From: Schistosoma haematobium
Lineage: Eukaryota; Platyhelminthes; Trematoda; Strigeidida; Schistosomatidae
Length of the DNA stretch: 64,000 nt
Assembly: GCF_000699445.3 (NCBI RefSeq)
Contig: NC_067196.1
Coordinates: 29,740,616 to 29,804,615, forward strand
Direction: 5' to 3'
A model generated the notes under the pieces. That model had not been told where the DNA came from and made no database searches. It saw only the letters and a list, made by a program, of their open reading frames with translations. Positions 28,001-37,000 of the stretch are shown here, in pieces (positions within the stretch are counted from its first letter, which is position 1; each line of letters begins with the position of its first letter). Both the position numbers and the translations under genes were made by a program.

Positions 28001-31000
28001 GTCATTTGCCTCAACAGCCTACGCTAACAAAAAAGCATGTTTGATCATGTAAGTGAAGTACATTCCTCTAATGCCAACACGATACAGCTTGGGGAAGTCA
28101 TGCAAACAGTCAATGCACAAACAAATATAGGTTATCCCAGTATTGCAAGACTAGAATCATATTTTATCCATAACTATCATGTGTGGGGATTATCGGCAAG
28201 GCGATTCTGTCTTCGCCATGTTAAACACTAGATAGCTTAGGTGAATTATTTTCATAACAATTTATTACTTCTAGACACAGCTAAAACTAAATGAAATCGT
28301 CGGAGAAACTATGAAGTATTTTCTTAATAAATGTACATAAACTCCGCCACTTTTATTATTCTCCGTTCTTTTCAAGGACGGTGACATTCTAGTAAGATGA
28401 CTGATAAAACTATTTGAAGGAGTAATATGGATTGAGTCACGTTAATTTTGATAAAGCAAATTCGAACAAGCTTTTGCAATACATCTGGCAACCGTCGAGT
28501 CACCACCTGCATCCAAATCCTTAGGTATTATCGTACTGTGTAGAGCATACTTAAGGTGTAAAGTTACTTATGAAGAACGGAATGGATTTCATTCTGAATA
28601 TGTTAATCACATATGCAGTATCTATCAAAGCAATTAAGTCCAAAATACAGAGAGCAACACTCATTAGATCTTGGAATAAGAGACTACGACTGCGTCCTGG
28701 AGCAGTTTGTTAGAAAGACGTATACCTGAGAAGTTCATTAGCACTTAAAAAACAGCAATCGAAAAAACATAATATTAATGTGATGATATACGAACACATC
28801 TCATTTTATTGTACACTAATAGCATTTCTCACGCTAACCATTCCTCTCCAATTTCTCAACTGATAGCATTCTGTAAACAACTCTGAAAGGAAAGGATTGT
28901 AAGAGTGTGAATCTATAGCAAGACGAAATATTTTCTGGCGTCGAGTATGCAAAAGTTATTAACTTACAGTGCATTAGCATACATCCTATTCACATAACAT
29001 TTGGTCAGTCAGCAGTCAACATTCGTGTATAAAAGAAAGGGTGTGATTCATGATCAATCGATTTTCTGATCTTATTGGTAAATACACCAAGCAATCTAAT
29101 ATCTCACCTCACCTTACTGAACCAATTGGTTACATTTATAAGAGAAGACCCATGTACAAAAACAAATTAAATTAGTTCCAGCAAGAATACTTTGAAATTG
29201 CATAGAACAGAGAATTACCAAATATTACAATATTTTAATAATTGATTCTATGTGGGAATAAATTACTGAAGATTCTAAATATAATGAATTAACTATATTC
29301 GGATCCTTGTGAATGATGTTTCAGTTATGTTGGTACATCACAGATTTTATTTTTATTTTTGATCGAATTGCAAAGAAAGTGAGTGTGAATAAAAAATCTA
29401 GTAATCAAAAACCACAGGAATATCAAATAGTCAAACTTGTATATATTAAATTACACATCGTTACTGCTTTACTGATCTGGATAATCAGTATCTTACCAGT
29501 ATTTTGTAATAAAGAAATCTAAAGTAAACATGGTAAACTTAGTACTGTATCAAAAAAGTAAGATATAGTATTTCATTGCGTTGACGGTATAACACATTAC
29601 AGTAAGTAGCTCTAATCACTATGATTTAATACGTAAAATAAATAACAGATTTTAAAGAATTTATAATTTGACAAAACTGACAACTAGTTTCTGACATTAC
29701 AACTTTCGCAACACAAATACTGAACTAGATAACGTTGACACAAGTACTATTTAGTAACAGTGTTTAATTTAAGTGGCCAAATAAAGATATTCATTTTCAT
29801 TATTTTAAAAAAAAATGAATATATTATGTTATAATCTAGTGGTAATTGAAACATTACTGTCAATTGATCTCTTGGTCAAAGGGCAATAAGAAACGAAATC
29901 AAATGAAATGAGAAATAGAGGAAGGAACCGTTAAACACTAAATAAAATATAAATGGAAGTTCGAAAAACTTTGACAGAGTCAAATAAAATAGTAAACCGT
30001 ATGTGTGATGTCCATCATGATACTGATGACAGGTTCATATCAAATCGTACTATATAAAACATCGTCATTAAAAATACGTGGCCGTATGTACACTCACACG
30101 TTACCGATGAGGTAAATAATCTATGCACGATGAAAACATTTTCTATCTACCTCAGGTGTTTATAAACTGAATCACGATCAATGTAATATATTGAAAGGAG
30201 ATTCTACACAAACGCAGTGCATACATACCTCGGCTGTCTCCTTTCGATGTGAATTAGGGATTGCAGACATTTACATATCCAAATAATCGTTGTCAAATCT
30301 CAATGCGGTATCCTAACTTTATTAATTACATTCAAATATATATGAAATGAATAATATAAAAGGGAAAAATAAATTTACTTGATTTTGAACAATCCATAAC
30401 TGTAATTGTTACATTTTTATAAAAGAAATCATTTTTGCATATATACAATCCACTATCCCTATGGGACAAGTTTTCTAATTTTAATATAATGCTATTGTCA
30501 AACAGCATATAGCGCTTCTCATTGTTTGTGAAAGAGTCGGATACTTTTGAGTCCTAAATTTACAAGAATACAGAAAAAGAAGAAATACCTAGAATCAAGC
30601 AAAAAATCTGGGGTTTGTTTTAACAGTGCTAGCTTTCAAGAGATGAATACTTTTCACATAATAACCGAATGAACTACGAGCTACTAAATTAAAACCATTA
30701 TAGAAGTGACTAATACTTCGCATTCAATTGTTCGGTATTCCATACTTAATCTTGACCTCACTGGCTTTAATGGATTGAACTTAGGCTGAACGAATGTTTA
30801 GAAATATCAACCCCACTTTTAATAACTCACCAAGTACATTCATTATTTATTGACTCTAGACAGTTAAAAATCTCTCCCTTCCTTGATTTCGTCCTCAAAT
30901 AAATATGATGTTTACTTTAGACCAGTACTATCAACGATTGACTGAGTTTATATGAAATATCGACGTATAACATCTTTGAACTTGACACCAGCATCGATAG

Positions 31001-34000
31001 ATCGAGATAGACAGCTCTGATTGTCATCATAATATATTTAACAATATTAAGAGTAGTAGTACTACTTAATTTACAAACATGAGCTTAAATATGCCCGCGC
31101 AGCATTCAACCTCTCAATTAAAATCCACTGGCTCGAAAATTTCTCGTTTAAATCCAACCATTATTGATGCCCAATAATACAAAGAAAAGTGAGAAAAAGA
31201 AATACCTGTAAATCACTAACGAAACATCCTAGTTGATAATGAATCTTTAGTAGTCGAGATCATGAGTCAATTGAAGCTAGATCACCATAGAAAACCTGGA
31301 AGCATCAACCGAGAAAAATGAGAAAATACTTCATCCTTAACCTAAACTATGTATGCTTTTTTATTGTATTTATTGTAATTAATTGCATCATGGGACCATC
31401 GAGTAAGTAACACAGTTGTTAGGAAACGGGTACTAGGTAAGGATGGCAAATCAATTGATGAAGTAGCGAAACTTCATCAGTTGAGATGGCTGGGACACCT
31501 GTTACCTATGCACAAACACCGACTGCCTCGACGTGCGATGTTCAGTGGTATACGAGTAGGTTGGAAGAAGGCTAGGGGTGTCCAGACCAAAACATGGCAC
31601 AAGTTCATGAAGTCACTGACAAGTGGACTGAGCCATGTTGGTAGGTGTAGACTACCTGGTCGGGGTCCACGAGATGATAGCAACCAATGGTTAGAGACCT
31701 TGAATGACATGGCTCAAAATCGTTTGCAATGGCGCAGGTGCATCCACTCTTTGTGTTCTCCCAAATTCTAATCTTCTGAATTCTTCATGTCCTTTGTTTT
31801 CTTTCCAAATTTATTTCACTGGATTATACTCTTTAAATAACATCTCCAAACCCTAATCTTCCCGATTATTGCTTATACTCTTACTACCTCTACCACTACG
31901 GAATTTGAATCGACAACTGCATCTCTGTGTTATTGTGGTTTGGCAACTCGAACTGATGTACGTACGTACAAAGTTCTACGTTGTTACTGACTGACTGACT
32001 GAATTAATTGGATTTTATAAGTGCAACTTGTCAAAAAATTCCAAAAATAAAAAACCATGTCATATATATATATGGTGTATAGGGAAAGTACATAAACGAC
32101 GGCATTGAAAACACAGATAAGCTCTTTTTTACTTTTAACGCCTAATTAACAACTGTATCTCAAATACAACATATTAATAAATACATCGAAGACACCGGTG
32201 GAACTTCAGTATGTACAAAGAATGAATTGTATTCGATGTAGATCCAATATATTGTTTCAGAAAAGACTAATGATGTGCTCGAGTAAGTGTGAGTATCTAG
32301 TTGTCAATCAGCATTTCAATAAAAATAAAAAAACGTAATTCAGTGTTTTACCGACATTTTAAGCTTACACTAACCACGCTCTATATTAATAGATATACAT
32401 CAGTAGACGAAAAATTAAGATGCCTTAGTTTCACATATGCAGTCTCATAAAATAATTGAAAACTCACTGTCATTATCATGATAGCAAGTGCCAATTACAT
32501 GTGATGCGAATTTCCATACTATGATCAGTAAACACTTCAGTATAGAGCTAAGTTTTATTAGCTTCAGTGAACTTTGATAACAAAATCCTACTAACGAGTG
32601 ATTAGTACATCAAAGTTTGAAGAAGGAACATTTGTTTAACACAAGAGTTTCAAACATTAGTTCAATTTGAAGACGTCCAAACACTTCTATCTGTAATGCA
32701 ATAACGATTTCAGGGGATTTTTCGATAACACTTGGTATGGGAAACTGCATATTTTCAAGTAACTTGGCCCATGCAAACGCCACCATTACTTCCTACAGCT
32801 CTATAAGAAATACTGTCTGTAAACCTAAAGATCCATTTACAAACCTGAATCACAGCGTTGATAGTTATTCAAACAAATCATCATACTAACTAGTTAGTAA
32901 CACATGAACCTAGTTGTTGTTTCTGTAAACCAAATCGTGATAAAGCGACAATTTAGCGTTGATTTATATATTAAATCGAACTTACATTCCAATAAATTAG
33001 CTTATCTGTAATGCTACAGGCCTACTAAAAGAGGGTTGACAAAATGGGTTTAAACATGGGATTACCTTATTTTTAACATTTAGATCACTGGGTTATGAGT
33101 GTTTATACTATCTATGGCAATTAAAATCATTTCATAAGGATGAATAGCAAAATAGTTCAAGATGAAATAAAGTCTTTAAATAAAAAAATTCATTGAACTC
33201 ACTTTCAGAAGCCTAGGGTGTTTGTCGTATTGGCCTAAATACCATACTTCAAGTTGACTTATTGTCCGTGGAACATGACATACCAGAATTACCTCTTTGG
33301 ACACACAAGTTACATTATCTAACAAGTAGAATCGAAACTCAGTGTAATTTGTTAAAATAAGCGTTGATAAATCTAAGGAATTCTTTTCGTTTGTTACACT
33401 GAACAAATCGGAATGAACATCACCAGAACCAACTTCACTTGGTAGACGTAATTCATCAATTAATTCAAAACTTGGTGCTTCAAATTCTGTATCACTATAG
33501 TAGCAGTTTTGACAAACAATATTTACAAAACAAGTGTAATTATGTACAAACGGTAGGTTTGGATAAAGTCAGATATATAAATTAAGCCTAAGTCTCAACA
33601 GTGAATATGGGAAAATAAGTTGTGCTTCCTTTGTTCGAGGTATTCACCATATTCATTTACTCTCAGATATCGAAAGTGAAATAAACATGTTACAAGCACT
33701 ATTTTAAGAAAATCATGTATCATTCCTTAAATCAAATTCTAATTGGGAATATACTGTACTTAAATCATCAAAATCTTATAAAAGCAAACAGAAAACAGGA
33801 CAATACACATCATGATTGATCCATGAAACCTTGTAAAAACTTTAAACTTTATATAGAGACAAGAATAACATAACTCATCACTGTACTATAGGGCTAATTT
33901 TTAGAAGAACCATCATGCGTCACAATTCAAGACCGCTTTTTATACATTAGGATTTATTGTTCAAAGTAGTATAAACAAACATTATACTAAATATATAATT

Positions 34001-37000
34001 ATCTCTGAGCGCAAAATTCAGAAAGAGAATGAGAAAAATCAATATTTCATTACTGGAACATCTTTTCGATTCTTATTACACTCTTCAAACAGAACTATCT
34101 TTTAGAGATATCTAACACTGTCAAACGACTGAGCATAATGGGATTAGAAATAAAAGAGATTGTGTACAGCAGAGGCTTTAACGATTCACTGGTTCAAGTT
34201 TAAACTTTATGTCAGTCAGTCAGCTACAATGTAGGAGGACTAGGCACATATATGCACAGGTCCAAGTTGCCACACCTCATTAACACAACAAGGTGATTGC
34301 ATATTCTAAAGATATGATACCGGAAGAAAAATTTAGTTCGTAGAAAGAGAGGTATACAGTAATTTCAATCTCACGGCTTAAGGGAAGACAAAGAGTGTAT
34401 ACACCTACGCCATTGTGATCGGTTATGAACCACGCCACCCAGAGTCTCCAACCATTGATTACGATAATCGCGCGGACCTCAACCAAGTAGTCTGCATCTA
34501 CTAACATGCCTCAGACTAGAAGTTAGTGACTTCAAGGACTGACACCACGTTTTGGTTTGGCCACCCCGAACTTTCTTCTAACCATTCCCAGCACTAGTTA
34601 GCATTGTCCATAATGGTAATCGGTGTTCAGGCATACGTAACATGGGCCCAACTATCTCAGTCAATGTGAAGTCAGTTGGCAAAAGTCAGACGAGCTTTCT
34701 AATTGCCTGCAGAGATCTCATCAGGCACCAACATATTAGGGCTGATAAGACTTCCAACATAAGTGAAGTTTGTCGACGCGTTCGACTACTTCATCACTCC
34801 CTATGTACCAACTCGACATTCTAATATCTTCCATCCCACCTCGAAATTTTCATGCTAGGTAATTACAGTTCATAGTCTCCTCTAATCACTTTCTATTATC
34901 ACACGTAGGTCTTTTATTTCTCACACCTTTATACACATCAAATGGATAATTACCTCACGCATGTTTTCCTACCATTTTTAGTTTATAACTTTCGGATGGT
35001 TACACATGTGATATTCAAAATTTCTGAACATTTAATGATGCAATCACCTATTTTACAATAGACTACTATGTCTGTTAAATCACTATAAGATGGAAAAGCT
35101 TAGGTTAATAGTACTGTCAAAAAATGTTTCTTCTTCAAGTAAACAATGGGTCAAAAAGGAATACTCAAATTTTAATCAGTTTCATCACGTTAATGAAAGC
35201 GGTTCAATCAATATACAGGACTACAGTTTTTGCGATTAATTTTCTGAGTTTTAGTTAATAGCTAGTATATTAGTATGAGGTTGCGAAAATTAACAGTTAT
35301 GACATGAAATGTTAATATGAGGAAATATCGTTATTTTTCAAATCTAGTAAAACTAATCCCATCCTATCAGTATTTCTCTCCATTTCTTTAGGTACTTAGT
35401 TATTTGAGTGAATCGTTTTTGGGGGACTGATATTGCTTTGGAGACAATTTTGTTAATCATAAAATCTCGCACAAATTTTAATGGTTATCCACTAAAACTC
35501 AACAAAAAATGTATAAGAGACATTTTAAGTGTCACGTTTTAAGATTAAAAAACTCATATTCGTATAAGTATAGAAAAACTCACCTTGAATAAGGAAAAAG
35601 TATGTCGGTCAATTTTTGAAGGACTGTAAATGAGTTGATAATAGCTATGTCCGAATGATTTGATGTTCGAATAATACAATCAAAAGAATCACTTCCACTG
35701 ATTGATACAATCGTAATTTCCGTTGAATAGCAGCTCCCACTTAAATTACGTTGAGTTTCTGGGATAGAACTGCAATTGAACTCAGCAAGCTAAGAAAAAG
35801 AAAAAAATTAAAATAATCTAGGTTAATTCGAATTACGTGGCAGTAAAACGTATCCAATCAAAGGTAAGATATAAAATCAGTAGTGACTGAGAATTCTGTC
35901 CAGTTGTCCCACTGTTCATTCGAAGATGAGATGAATATTCTTCATTGTCTTTAGTTTGAGAAAGACCACATCACCCAGATCTTCGTCAAAATAAGTGAAA
36001 ATGAAACTAAGACACATTCTCATAAACTTTAAAAGTCACATGAGTGGACTTATCACCACTGACGTTATCAATAATGTGAAAATGCTATTTGATGATATTA
36101 AGTCACTACAGCTTATCTATTTAAAACAGTTTGTCCCTCTCATAAATCTCCATGTTATGAAATGTGTAACCCAAATACGTCACACATTTGAGATCAAGTC
36201 TATATTTATATTACATTATCGAAATTTTATTTGTAGTCTTGTTGTTAAGAAAGGGATCCTCTTTACTTAACTCAGTGTTGAATGAAATTTCTTGAGACCC
36301 GAAAGATTCCATACTTTAGAGAGACTAACCACAAAAGTTCCTAAAATCCTACAAAATAAATAAAATTTTGTCGTCAATGGACAAATACCTGTAACTTAAG
36401 AGACCCTTTTTTCATTGTTTCATTCAAGCAATGTGGTTAAGCAGGGTCTCCTAATCTCACTATCCCTCTCCAACTTTGCCATCGATGACGTTCTGAAAAC
36501 AGCTCTGGTGGATGTAGGTAATGGTGGTGTGGACCTGTTGCCTAGAGAAAGACATTTAAGCCTTGAGTGTGAGGATGATATTGTCTTAATGTGCAATGAA
36601 AGCCAAGCCATTCAATCTGTGCTTAGTCCGTTAGCAATGTGTTCGTAGGTATTGCATGTGATTTGTACGTGGTTTGTAAGTGCAAAATACTTTTACAAGC
36701 CTGGTAATAGCTTACATCTGAAATCACTCTTGGTGGTGAGCAGGCAGAAGTAATTGGGAAGTTCGAAGATATGAGTAGCTGCGTAAGTGCTAATGGTGAG
36801 AGTGAACGATGAAATCAATATAATGAATATAATGAATCTTTGTGACTGCGAAAATTCGGATATATAATGCCCAAGTCAGAACAGTTTTGCTCAATGCTTG
36901 CGACTCTTTGACTCTTCACGTTGAGAAAGTTAAGCGACTCTCTGCGTTTGACCGTAATATTTGATAGATTGCTGACATCCAGTGGCAACACTACGTTAGT

